Positions 1-8,147 are shown, numbered from the stretch's first letter. The stretch: 43,883 nt of DNA from Anabaena azotica FACHB-119 (GCF_014697625.1 NZ_JACJSG010000060.1:1-43883); one strand, 5' to 3'. Numbers and translations are program-made. Notes: generated by a model from the letters alone, not told the origin.

Positions 1-1
1 C

Positions 2-106
2 GGTACGCCGGAGGTTATCAAAAACGCCTGTGGAGAACTTGTAAGTCCTGAAGTAATTCCGGCAGAGATCGTTGAAGCAGGAATCACGCGACTTCAAGTC
101 CTGTGA
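2..106 (+). CDS. C-terminal fragment of an unidentified protein (runs off left edge)
   Basis: An open frame enters from the left edge and codes for 34 residues before a TGA. It contains the string NACGELVSP and ends in TRLQVL. C-terminal tails with an NACG-like motif occur in some stand-alone TnpB transposases of cyanobacteria, so an IS remnant is possible, but this is a weak resemblance. The end overlaps by a few bases the broken end of the pseudogene on the other strand, which suggests that a DNA junction lies near position 100-120. Confidence 0.3.
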   Translation, partial: GTPEVIKNACGELVSPEVIPAEIVEAGITRLQVL

Positions 107-495
107 GGTTCAATTAAATCTCCAGTCCAAGACATATCAGAAGTGACATTAAGTGGTGCATAAGATTGAGCAAAATAATCGAACGAAAGTGAATAGGTGA
201 AACCAGGTGACAAGGTTATGTCTTGGTAGAGTACAATTGATCCTTGACCATTTTGGTCGCTAACGATATATTGGTTACCTTGTGTTGCTAAATCAATTTG
301 AAAACCACTTATTGGAGATGTTCCTCCAGTTGTGATATAGAAATTGCCATCGCTGCCACTTTCTGATATTACAGTCCATCCTGTAATCCCATTTTCAAAA
401 CTTCCATTGTTCACAAACTCTAGTGCTTGTGATGGATTTGTTCAACTCCCAAATATTGTTGCAGTTAAGGTAACGGTTAGTAATTGCTTCTTCAT
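94..495 (-). pseudogene. Secreted protein gene with a stop codon inside its signal peptide, 3' truncated
   Basis: On the minus strand an ATG at 495 opens a typical signal peptide (MKKQLLTVTLTATIFGS), but codon 18 is TGA. After the stop the same frame continues through TNPSQALEF into a beta-rich domain with the start NGSFENGITGW. That start is common to extracellular carbohydrate-binding-like or PEP-CTERM-type proteins (NGSFE...GW, then a long alternating hydrophobic pattern with SFDY). The frame ends abruptly in an unrelated tail, DLIEPHRT, at 94. The missing C-terminus and the nonsense codon together indicate a dead gene. The family assignment is by overall look only. A GTG at codon 28 could permit internal initiation, but the product would lack an export signal. 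Confidence 0.6.
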
Positions 496-1864
496 TGAAA
501 TTATCTCCGGTTGCATTTGTAGTTAAAGTAATTATTTCCAACAAACATTGTGAAAGTATTGCACAGCTTTAGCTATGACTACCTACTAAGACCTCAATTC
601 TAGGAAGCACTGGCAAAAACAGATGTGGCGTTTCACTATCACCTAATTTACGGCTGAAAGCGCGAACGCCTTGATATGCTTCCGTCTTAATACACTCCAT
701 TAACTTAAGAAGTGCTATGGAAGCAGCATAAACTTTGTGAAATCACTTATCTATAATAAGTATACGTTCACTATATGCGTCAATAGACAGATAATAAAAA
801 ATTAGATATTTGCGTATGTATAAATTATAAACAATATTAGATTTTTAATGTATGAGACTTTAAATATAGTTATCACAATATTTATACGGTAAATACTAGC
901 CTAAATTAGAATTTACTTAATAAAGTTACCTTCAAAGTTAAGCATTTGCACTTAATTGAGTGATAACCCTCTTGAGGGTTTAGATTAAAACCTATTTTGT
1001 CAACTACGTAAAATACTCAAAGTACTTAAAATAAAAATAATTTTGTCTTATGTAAGGAGGCGAACGACACTCACCTACTTTCTCCTCTATGGAATTATTT
1101 TTAATAGGACTTACGCAAGTGTCATAATCAAACTAACTGTAGGGTGCGTCAGCCCCAAGAATTTTGTAAACATTCAAGGATTTTCCACATCTGACGCACC
1201 CTACCCCAAGTGCCAGTTGCGTAAGTCCTGTTTAATATTAAACCCCTTTTTCCTTGTCTCTACTCCCCTACTCTACCTCTACTTGTTGACTTTTCCCTTA
1301 AGTTGACATAGATGCACAGATGTGATCCCCTAGCCATATATCTGTCGGAATTTTTTCAAATTGGTATTACGGCTAATAGATAACTCAAATCGTTATCTGT
1401 TAACCATTCTTAGTTACAGCTATAGAGAGGAGTTGTAAAAATCTGTTAAATTTACCTTAAATTCTCCCTTAAGGTTATTGCCCTAAAAACCTTAAGTAAA
1501 TATTAAGAAAAGAATTTTGTTACTTAATATACAGTATTTTCTTGCTTTTAAATTTTGAATACAAGGATACCTTTCAGCAAGTTTCTAATAGATGTTCCTG
1601 ATCTATCTCAAAGCATTAGCCTTGGGGATCAGTAAATATCGATAAAACCTTGTCTGAATACATGGACTCAATATATCCCAAGTAAGATGGTAAATCTACC
1701 AAAATACGAGGATAATGATATAAGTGATTAAAGTTGCTCAAATGTAAAATATTACTTAAATAAACAGCCTTAGTTAAATTTGGTTGTTAATTTAGACAAA
1801 CCAAAACATTTTTTGGTTCGATTTAGTAAATATTCTTCCAGTAGTTAAAACCAGGGATTTTTCA
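496..1864. other. Long AT-rich intergenic region
   Basis: About 1.4 kb with no convincing gene. It contains an AT-rich stretch around 770-930, a short hairpin at about 964-980 (AACCCTCTTGAGGGTT) and the inverted-repeat element at 1107-1229. An open frame at 1043-1306 is mostly this element read through and shows no protein-like features. Confidence 0.6.
1107..1229. mobile_element. MITE-like element, GGACTTACGCAA family
   Basis: The ends are inverted copies of GGACTTACGCAAgTGgCA (left) and TGCCAGTTGCGTAAGTCC (right). A second inner inverted pair is TGTAGGGTGCGTCAG and CTGACGCACCCTAC. The flanks read TTTTTAATA on the left and TGTTTAATA on the right, which may be a target duplication. No coding capacity. 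Solo copies of the same end occur near 25584 and 34299. Confidence 0.65.
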
Positions 1865-2044
1865 ATGCAAATAACACAAAAAATTTACTGCCCTAATTGC
1901 GGTAATAATGCTGAACGTTATTATCTATCTGATAGTGAATTAACAAGGACACAATGCCGTAGTTGTGATTACTTGATGATTAGTTGCACCCGCACGGGTA
2001 GAGTCATTGAAGCTTATGCACCTGGTATTCATGCACATCGTTAA
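1865..2044 (+). CDS. Small zinc-ribbon protein, 59 aa
   Basis: The ATG at 1865 opens a 59-residue frame that starts MQITQKIYCPNCG and has a second knuckle CRSC about 20 residues later. This makes a C-x2-C...C-x2-C zinc ribbon, with a further Cys in the following ISCTRTGRVIEAY segment. The compact, basic sequence ends in GIHAHR and looks like a real small protein. Small proteins of this type are conserved in cyanobacteria and are sometimes mislabelled as a PriA-like fragment; I know of no firm function. It lies 1 kb upstream of the oxidase operon on the same strand. There is no strong ribosome-binding site (weak AGGGA about 10 bases upstream). Confidence 0.7.
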   Translation: MQITQKIYCPNCGNNAERYYLSDSELTRTQCRSCDYLMISCTRTGRVIEAYAPGIHAHR

Positions 2045-3051
2045 AGATTAAACATTGCTTTTTAGTCATTGCAAATTTGTTATTACATTTAGCAGTGCAG
2101 AGATTTAATAACAAAAAATCTCTTGATGTGGTTAAGTGAGTTTATTAGGTGTGAGAAGCTTAACCTCCTAATTTAACTTTTACTTCCCTCAATCAGTAAC
2201 TTTATATTCTCTGTGTCTTTGTGCCTCTGTGGTTTAAGCCTATTTAAATTCACCACAGAGGCTCAATTAATTATTATTCTTTCAGACTGTAGGTATTGAA
2301 AACCCTTATGCCTCGTATCAACAGACAACCTTGGTGTGTAAGTTCTGATTAGAAAACTTTGCACAAATGATTTAATCAATATACGTAAAGAATTTCGTAG
2401 CAAAGAGGTGATACTTGCATAAATGATTTATATTATCAATAGTATTAAAAATACAGAATTGATTTGATTGTATAAGCTGATTAATTACAAAATAGCAATT
2501 GTATTGTTAATTACAAATTAATAATTGGTAGATGTTGCTATTGCACAATTAAATAATTTGTATAGTGAATATACTAAAATAGCTAGAAAAGATACATTAT
2601 AAAACGCAAACTTTTGCTGTCCAAAATATTTTCATAAAATGTTGTAATTACTTTTGACAACTATTAAAAAAATCCTTAAGCTAATAGATAGGTCTCACCA
2701 AGTAGTCAACAGCCATTTTGTTAGGTAAATTAAAAATCGCTGTTGCAGCGTATCAGCATGAACAAATAAATTAAGCTCAATCATTGACTATAAATAATAG
2801 CCTCATCAAATTTGTTGAGAACAAAGCTGATACTGGCGTGACCGGACTTCGCCACGTAAATCTAATAAATAAGAGGGAAAAAATTAGGAGATAAAGGGAT
2901 GAACAGACTACCAGAGTCAAAATACTTCCCCTTCTTACTTCCCCTTACTGATAAACAAATTCCGGTCATTGGTGGCTGCATATTTTTGATGTGAGTAATG
3001 CCGATCATTGAAGTTTAGCTACGGTGCAGTAGATATGTCTAGGAGAGGACA
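2045..3051. other. Intergenic region upstream of the oxidase operon
   Basis: About 1 kb without a gene. At 2205-2265 lies an inverted module (CTCTGTG...GCCTCTGTGG and CCACAGAGGC) that recurs inside MITEs elsewhere in the window. The rest is AT-rich. The operon promoter is presumably in the last 200 bases, but I found no perfect NtcA site (GTA-N8-TAC); a near match with a nine-base spacer sits at about 2560-2575. Confidence 0.5.
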
Positions 3052-3552
3052 ATGCTTGATTTTCTTACATCTTTGAACGACCATAATTTGCCATATCCAG
3101 ATACGATACATCCCATCGTTGTTCACTTCGTGATTGCGATGGTAGTGTTTGCTTTTGCTTGTGATGTAGTTGGTTATTTCACTGGTAAAACTCGCTTATT
3201 TGAGGTGAGTTGGTGGAATATGTTCGTGGCCACGATCGCTATTTTTATTGCCATTATCTTTGGTCAATTTGAAGCAGGCTTGGCGAAACCCTACGAAGTA
3301 GCGAAATCAGTCTTAAATCTGCACACCTTACTTGGCTGGTCACTGTCGGGAATTATCGCCGTCCTCACAGCATGGCGCTATGTCATCCGTCTACGCAACC
3401 CCCAAAAAATCCCCTTTTATTATTTGGGTGCTGGGTTGCTATTAACTATGATTGTTGGTTTGCAAGTATATCTCGGTGATGAATTGGTGTGGGTATATGG
3501 ACTGCACACCGTACCAGTTGTTGAAGCGGTAAAAGAAGGAATCTTGCCATGA
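3052..3552 (+). CDS. DUF2231 membrane protein, first of a pair in the oxidase operon
   Basis: A 166-residue protein with four predicted membrane helices at about residues 22-45, 55-75, 90-108 and 122-140. It has the DUF2231 pattern of histidines at or near helix ends: IHPIVVHF near the N-terminus, LHTLLGW in the middle and GLHTVP after the last helix. Such conserved membrane histidines could hold heme, but that is inference. A good ribosome-binding site (AGGAGAGGAC) precedes the ATG. The stop overlaps the next start by four bases (ATGA), so the two DUF2231 genes are translationally coupled. It leads an operon for a CuA-less oxidase, so a role in electron entry or oxidase assembly is plausible. 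Confidence 0.85.
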   Translation: MLDFLTSLNDHNLPYPDTIHPIVVHFVIAMVVFAFACDVVGYFTGKTRLFEVSWWNMFVATIAIFIAIIFGQFEAGLAKPYEVAKSVLNLHTLLGWSLSGIIAVLTAWRYVIRLRNPQKIPFYYLGAGLLLTMIVGLQVYLGDELVWVYGLHTVPVVEAVKEGILP

Positions 3553-4154
3553 ACCCAGAACTAATTGATCAATTAAACGTCCAACTCGGCCCCAACGGTC
3601 TACCCTACACCATTCCCATTCACCCAAACCTAGTTCACTTAACCTTGGGCTTATTCATCATTGGCATTACCTTTGATATCGTCGGCGTACTCTTCCCTTG
3701 GCAAAAATGGGTATTCAAATTTTTGGCAATTACTGTAGAACGGGATAACTTCTTTGACGTTGGCTGGTACAACATGGTAGGTTCCACCATCGTCACATTT
3801 TTCACAGTAGCCGCCGGCTTTTATGAAATGTTCCTAGCCGCGCCAGCACCAGATATCAAAAGTGACTGGGGATTACAAGCCATGCAAACCATGATGTGGC
3901 ATGGCGTAGGTGGAGTATTTCTTTTAGGTTTAATTGCTGTCATGACCTTATGGCGGGCATGGCAACGCTACGTCTGGTCGGAAGGCGAAGACAGACAAGT
4001 GCAATTGCCCTATTTAGTAGCCGGCATAGCCATCATGTTTATCATGTACCTCCACGGCACATTAGGAGCGCAATTAGCAGCCGAATTTGGCGTACACAAC
4101 ACAGCAGATAGCTTGTTGCGCTTGGGTGAAGACCTCAACACCATGCTGAAGTAG
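3549..4154 (+). CDS. DUF2231 membrane protein, second of the pair
   Basis: A 201-residue protein related to the preceding one: HPNLVHLTLG aligns with the first protein's HPIVVHF, a WHGVGG motif takes the place of LHTLLGW, and LHGTLGAQ plus GVHN lie at the end. Four hydrophobic helices are visible at about residues 28-48, 75-98, 120-138 and 155-175. A longer loop between helices 1 and 2 (LFPWQKWVFKFLAITVERDN) distinguishes it from the first. It starts at the ATGA overlap. The conserved histidine set in both proteins suggests a heterodimer, possibly a heme-carrying pair feeding the oxidase encoded next; this is inference. Homologous pairs precede cox3 operons in heterocystous cyanobacteria as far as I recall. 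Confidence 0.85.
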   Translation: MNPELIDQLNVQLGPNGLPYTIPIHPNLVHLTLGLFIIGITFDIVGVLFPWQKWVFKFLAITVERDNFFDVGWYNMVGSTIVTFFTVAAGFYEMFLAAPAPDIKSDWGLQAMQTMMWHGVGGVFLLGLIAVMTLWRAWQRYVWSEGEDRQVQLPYLVAGIAIMFIMYLHGTLGAQLAAEFGVHNTADSLLRLGEDLNTMLK

Positions 4155-4210
4155 TCTTCAAAAGACTGAGGTTAGAGAAAAGCATAGTCAGGTATACCCA
4201 ATCCAGAACT

Positions 4211-4242
4211 AATTACCAATTACCAATTACCAATTACCAATG
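4211..4242. repeat. Heptamer tandem repeat (ATTACCA) before coxB
   Basis: Four and a half copies of ATTACCA end about ten bases before the coxB start. No Shine-Dalgarno sequence is seen between the repeat and the ATG. Confidence 0.85.
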
Positions 4243-4252
4243 ACCCACAACT

Positions 4253-5167
4253 ATGATGATCCGTAAGCTATACAACATATTTACATTGATAATAGGCGCG
4301 ATCGCCGTGACCTATACCAGTTTTTGGCTAGGCGAACAGTCCTATTCCTGGCTACCTCCACAAGCGGCTGCCGAATCTCGCTTAATTGACGATTTGTTCA
4401 GCTTCTTGGTAACTGTGGGTGCGTTCATCTTCCTTGGTGTTACTGCCACTCTCTTCTATTCCCTACTCTTCCATCGGGCGGCGCAATATGACTACAGCGA
4501 CGGCCCTCACATTGAGGGTAATATCGCCTTAGAAGTAGTTTGGACAGCTATCCCCATTTTTTTGGTATTTTGGATTGCTAACTATAGCTACCAAGTTTAC
4601 GAGCAAATGGGCATTCAAGGCCCTACAGCCTTGGTACACCTGCATAACCCGATGGGAATGGAATCAGCTTACGCAGCCACCGAAGAGGCTATAGCTGAAC
4701 CCGAAGAACAGATTGATGTAATTGCGAAACAATGGGCTTGGGTATTCCACTATCCTGACAAGAACGTTACCAGTACCGAACTGCATTTACCAAGCGATCG
4801 CCGTGTCAAATTAGCGCTACATTCCGAAGATGTCCTCCACGGCTTCTACATCCCCGCTTTCCGCCTCAAGCAAGACATCATCCCCAACCACAAAATTGAT
4901 TTTGAATTTACCCCCATCCGCGAAGGTAAATATAGCCTCACCGACTCCCAATATAGCGGTACATACTTCGCCACCATGCAGGCCAATGTGGTGGTGGAAT
5001 CCCCCGAAGAATATCACAAATGGCTAACCAAAGTAGCCGCCCACAGACCAGGTACAGCCTACAACCAAGCTGCTGCTGAATATGCCCAAAGCATCACTCA
5101 GCCAGTCAAAACCGGCTGGCCCACAGTTGCACCCGCCCCCGCACCTTTGGTTAATTACCCAGGCTAA
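4253..5167 (+). CDS. coxB3: Heme-copper oxidase subunit II without CuA site (cox3/ARTO type)
   Basis: 304 residues: an uncleaved signal or first helix at residues 8-28, two further helices at about 45-72 and 90-110, then a periplasmic cupredoxin domain (IDVIAKQWAWVFHYPD through the C-terminus). In normal subunit II the CuA loop reads CSELCGxxHSxM. Here the aligned segment is DSQYSGTYFATM, so both cysteine ligands are gone, while VLHGFYIPAFRLKQD is retained. Subunits without CuA belong to quinol oxidases and to the cyanobacterial alternative respiratory terminal oxidase (ARTO, cox3 in Anabaena, reported as heterocyst-associated). The C-terminus is Pro/Ala-rich. Two ATGs are adjacent (4253 and 4256); the start choice hardly matters. 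The symbol is by family analogy. Confidence 0.9.
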   Translation: MMIRKLYNIFTLIIGAIAVTYTSFWLGEQSYSWLPPQAAAESRLIDDLFSFLVTVGAFIFLGVTATLFYSLLFHRAAQYDYSDGPHIEGNIALEVVWTAIPIFLVFWIANYSYQVYEQMGIQGPTALVHLHNPMGMESAYAATEEAIAEPEEQIDVIAKQWAWVFHYPDKNVTSTELHLPSDRRVKLALHSEDVLHGFYIPAFRLKQDIIPNHKIDFEFTPIREGKYSLTDSQYSGTYFATMQANVVVESPEEYHKWLTKVAAHRPGTAYNQAAAEYAQSITQPVKTGWPTVAPAPAPLVNYPG

Positions 5168-5201
5168 AGCAATTCGCAATTACCACAAGATGAATCAAAC
5201 A

Positions 5202-5251
5202 AACACTTCTTCCCCCACACCCCTACACCCTTACACCCCTACACCCCTATA
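5202..5251. repeat. C-rich tandem repeat (ACACCCCT) before coxA
   Basis: Units of CACCCCTA and CACCCTTA fill the last part of the coxB-coxA spacer and end a few bases before the coxA ATG. This leaves no room for a standard ribosome-binding site. Confidence 0.8.
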
Positions 5252-5254
5252 TCT

Positions 5255-6922
5255 ATGACAAACATCCCCATAGATAGGCTGAATCTCCCTGTAGAAAAGC
5301 CTCAACATGAATTTCCCGGAGGCTGGAAGCGATATTTCAGCTTTAGCACCGACCACAAAGTCATCGGTATTCAATACCTCGTCACCTCCTTTGTCTTCTT
5401 CCTCATTGGCGGTATCTTCGCCATGATACTGCGGGGAGAACTCATCACCCCCGAATCAGACCTGATTGACCGCACCGTATATAACGGAATGTTCACCATG
5501 CACGGCACAGTCATGCTGTTCTTGTGGACATTCCCCTCCCTTGTGGGACTAGCTAACTACCTAGTACCCCTAATGATTGGGGCGCGGGATATGGCTTTTC
5601 CTCGCCTCAACGCCGCCGCCTTCTGGATGGTTCCCGTAGTGGGGATTCTCTTGATGGCTAGCTTCTTTGTCCCCGGTGGCCCAGCCCAAGCTGGTTGGTG
5701 GGCTTATCCTCCAGTCAGTCTGCAAAATCCCACAGGGAACTTAATCAACGGGCAAGTAATTTGGCTATTGGCGGTAGCTATTTCCGGTGTGTCTTCAATT
5801 ATGGGGGCGGTTAACTTCGTTACCACCATCGTCAAGATGCGTGCGCCGGGAATGGGCTTTTTTCGGATGCCTCTATTTGTTTGGGCAGTATTTAGCGCCC
5901 AGATTATCCAATTGTTTGGCTTACCAGCCCTAACAGCAGGCGCAGTCATGCTGTTACTCGACATTACCGTGGGGACTAGCTTTTTTGACCCCAGCAGAGG
6001 CGGAAATCCAGTGATGTTTCAACATTATTTCTGGTTCTATTCCCACCCTGCTGTTTACGTGATCATTCTCCCCGTTTTCGGTATCTTCTCGGAAATCTTC
6101 CCTGTCTACTCTCGTAAACCTCTGTTCGGTTACAAAGTAGTTGCTATTTCCTCCCTGTTAATTGCTGTAGTCAGCGCCATTGTATGGGTACACCACTTAT
6201 ATGTCAGTGGTACACCTGCTTGGATGCGGATGTTTTTCATGCTGACAACGATGTTAGTATCCGTCCCCACAGGTATTAAAGTATTTGCTTGGGTAGCCAC
6301 CGTCTGGGGCGGAAAAATCCGACTCAACACCCCCATGCTATTCGCCTTGGGTGCGCTAATTCTATTCGTCTTCGCGGGTATTGTCGGCATTATGCTTTCT
6401 TCTGTACCCGTTGATGTTCATGTCAACAATACCTATTTTGTAGTCGGACATTTCCACTATGTCCTGTTTGGAACCGTAACAATGGGTCTGTATGCAGCCC
6501 TCTATCACTGGTTCCCCAAAATGACTGGCAGAATGTACTACGAAGGCTGGGGTAAGTTGCACTTCTGGTTGACATTCATCGGTACTAACCTCAACTTTTT
6601 CCCTATGCACCCATTAGGGTTACAAGGGATGTTGCGCCGAGTTTCTTCCTACGCCCCAGAATATGAAGGTTGGAATATTATTGCTAGTCTTGGTGCATTC
6701 TTATTAGGTATGTCCACCTTACCCTTCATCTTTAATATGGTGGTTTCTTGGATGCACGGCGAGAAAGCACCGGATAACCCTTGGCGGGCGATTGGTTTGG
6801 AATGGTTGGTATCTTCTCCCCCACCCGTAGAAAACTTTGAAGAAATCCCCACCGTTATTTCTGAACCCTACGGCTACGGCAAATCAGAACCATTGATAAA
6901 AGAGAGGGGTATAGGGGTATAG
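5255..6922 (+). CDS. coxA3: Heme-copper oxidase subunit I (A2-type, cox3/ARTO)
   Basis: 555 residues with twelve hydrophobic segments. It is the catalytic subunit that reduces O2 to water and pumps protons. Visible motifs: FTMHGTVM (low-spin heme histidine), FYSHPAVYVIILP (CuB histidine and the cross-linked tyrosine), WVHHLYVSG (two more CuB histidines) and VGHFHYVLFG (high-spin heme and low-spin heme histidines). The usual HPEV glutamate is alanine and is preceded by Tyr-Ser, the hallmark of A2-type oxidases. NYLVPLMIGARD corresponds to the D-channel entrance. The last residues (RGIGV) and the stop codon are encoded by a G-rich tandem repeat that begins inside the gene. Second gene of the oxidase trio. 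Confidence 0.95.
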   Translation: MTNIPIDRLNLPVEKPQHEFPGGWKRYFSFSTDHKVIGIQYLVTSFVFFLIGGIFAMILRGELITPESDLIDRTVYNGMFTMHGTVMLFLWTFPSLVGLANYLVPLMIGARDMAFPRLNAAAFWMVPVVGILLMASFFVPGGPAQAGWWAYPPVSLQNPTGNLINGQVIWLLAVAISGVSSIMGAVNFVTTIVKMRAPGMGFFRMPLFVWAVFSAQIIQLFGLPALTAGAVMLLLDITVGTSFFDPSRGGNPVMFQHYFWFYSHPAVYVIILPVFGIFSEIFPVYSRKPLFGYKVVAISSLLIAVVSAIVWVHHLYVSGTPAWMRMFFMLTTMLVSVPTGIKVFAWVATVWGGKIRLNTPMLFALGALILFVFAGIVGIMLSSVPVDVHVNNTYFVVGHFHYVLFGTVTMGLYAALYHWFPKMTGRMYYEGWGKLHFWLTFIGTNLNFFPMHPLGLQGMLRRVSSYAPEYEGWNIIASLGAFLLGMSTLPFIFNMVVSWMHGEKAPDNPWRAIGLEWLVSSPPPVENFEEIPTVISEPYGYGKSEPLIKERGIGV

Positions 6923-7019
6923 GGGTGTAGGGGTATGGAGGTATGGGTGTTTAAAACCCTCAAACCCTCAAACCCTCAAACCCTTACACCCTCAAACCCT
7001 CAAACCCTTACACCCCTAT
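6905..7019. repeat. G/T-rich and C/A-rich tandem repeats after coxA
   Basis: A GGGGTATA/GGGGTGTA array (6905-6945) is followed by its near complement, ACCCTCAA and ACCCTTACA units (6955-7015). The two halves could pair into an imperfect hairpin. The array supplies the coxA stop codon and reaches the 3' end of the antisense gene at 7016. Confidence 0.8.
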
Positions 7020-7369
7020 TTCTCCAATGAACGAATCAGAAATAGTAAGAGCTTACTTACTGATTCGCATTGATGGAAGACGGGAGTAATAATGTGCGAT
7101 GGAGCTAGTTCAACACGAATAGACAATAATAAATGTGTTTCTAGCTCTTTTAAAGAACCCTGGGCAATATACAAAAATTGCGTATACTCACCTCTTGTTC
7201 TTCGCCCGTAGCCTTCCGCAATATTAGCTGGAATTGATGCCGCAGCTCGTCGAATTTGTGAAATCATTCCGTAAGTTTCTTCTTTGGGAAATGCTTTTGT
7301 TGCTTTGTAACAAGATTCTGCAAGATTCATTCCCTCTTGCCAAACCTTCAAATCTCGATATGACTGCAT
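7016..7369 (-). CDS. Four-helix-bundle protein (23S rRNA intervening-sequence family)
   Basis: 117 residues with the clear family signature: SYRDLKVWQEGMNLA, then FPKEETYGMISQIRRAAASIPANIAEGYGR, then a short acidic helix (YTQFLYIAQGSLKELETHL). The family forms a pentameric four-helix bundle, often found in rRNA intervening sequences or as scattered single genes; its function is unknown. The ATG at 7369 is used; a TTG one codon upstream is in frame. The gene lies antisense inside the coxA-coxC spacer and is bracketed by C-rich tandem repeats on both sides, which suggests later insertion. Transcripts from the two strands would oppose each other. Confidence 0.85.
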   Translation of the reverse strand: MQSYRDLKVWQEGMNLAESCYKATKAFPKEETYGMISQIRRAAASIPANIAEGYGRRTRGEYTQFLYIAQGSLKELETHLLLSIRVELAPSHIITPVFHQCESVSKLLLFLIRSLEK

Positions 7370-7445
7370 CAAAGGCTCTGTAATTCCATAAACGCTGATT
7401 TGTTATAGCTCAAGTTCAATGAAATTGCCTAGCTTTTCTCAAATC

Positions 7446-7480
7446 TTTATACCCTTACACCCCTACACCCCTACACCCTT
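7446..7480. repeat. C-rich tandem repeat before coxC
   Basis: Units of TACACCCC/TACACCCT abut the coxC ATG directly, the same arrangement as before coxA. No ribosome-binding site is visible. Confidence 0.8.
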
Positions 7481-8083
7481 ATGGACAGTTCTCTTTCACA
7501 CGATGAGCTTCATCACATCACTCATGAACATGGCCATGATGAAGAAGGCAATAAAATGTTCGGTTTTATTGTCTTCCTACTATCAGAAAGTGTCATTTTC
7601 TTAAGCTTTTTCGCTGGTTATATTGTCTATAAAACCACCAGTCCTAACTGGCTACCAGTTGGTGTGGAAGGCTTAGAAGTGACAGCCCCAGCAATTAATA
7701 CAGTTGTGTTAGTTGCTAGTAGCTTTGTGATTTATTTCGCAGAAGTCGCCCTCAAACGCAACAATATTTGGGGCTTCCGTGGCTTCTTGTTAGCAACAAT
7801 GGCTATGGGTAGCTACTTTTTGCTAGGACAAGCCATTGAATGGAAGAGTTTGGAGTTTGGCTTTACTGATGGCGTATACGGCGGAATGTTCTATCTGTTA
7901 ACAGGGTTCCACGGTTTGCACGTTTTCACCGGGATTTTGTTACAGTTGATGATTTTTGTGCGATCGTTTATTCCTCATAACTACGATACAGGTCACTTTG
8001 GCGTAAATGCAACTTCTTTGTTTTGGCACTTCGTTGATGTAATCTGGATTGTGTTATTTATCCTTATTTATATTTGGCAGTAG
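7481..8083 (+). CDS. coxC3: Heme-copper oxidase subunit III
   Basis: 200 residues of the five-helix subunit III type. A His-rich N-terminus (HDELHHITHEHGHDEEGNKMFG) precedes the first helix (FLLSESVIFLSFFAGYIVY, with the conserved ES). FYLLTGFHGLHVFTG carries the conserved TGFHG...H motif, and the protein ends WHFVDVIWIVLFILIYIW, typical of the family. Last gene of the operon, separated from coxA by the antisense gene and repeats, and followed by a terminator. An upstream in-frame extension is not supported because it would run through the repeat. Confidence 0.93.
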   Translation: MDSSLSHDELHHITHEHGHDEEGNKMFGFIVFLLSESVIFLSFFAGYIVYKTTSPNWLPVGVEGLEVTAPAINTVVLVASSFVIYFAEVALKRNNIWGFRGFLLATMAMGSYFLLGQAIEWKSLEFGFTDGVYGGMFYLLTGFHGLHVFTGILLQLMIFVRSFIPHNYDTGHFGVNATSLFWHFVDVIWIVLFILIYIWQ

Positions 8084-8107
8084 TACCAAAATCTAATAAC
8101 AAAATAT

Positions 8108-8147
8108 CTCGCTAGTGGGAAAATTAATGTCTCGCTAGCGAGTTTTT
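8108..8147 (+). terminator. Rho-independent terminator of the oxidase operon
   Basis: A perfect eight-base-pair stem, CTCGCTAG (8108-8115) with CTAGCGAG (8135-8142), is followed at once by TTTTT. It lies 25 bases after the coxC stop. Confidence 0.85.

Noticed and set aside
1043..1306. Open frame of 87 codons on the plus strand
   Set aside because: Most of it is the inverted-repeat element at 1107-1229 plus AT-rich flank; the translation has no protein-like pattern.
2555..2580. NtcA-like site GTA...TAC upstream of the oxidase operon
   Set aside because: The spacer is nine bases rather than eight and it lies about 480 bases from the first gene, so it is not supported as an NtcA site.
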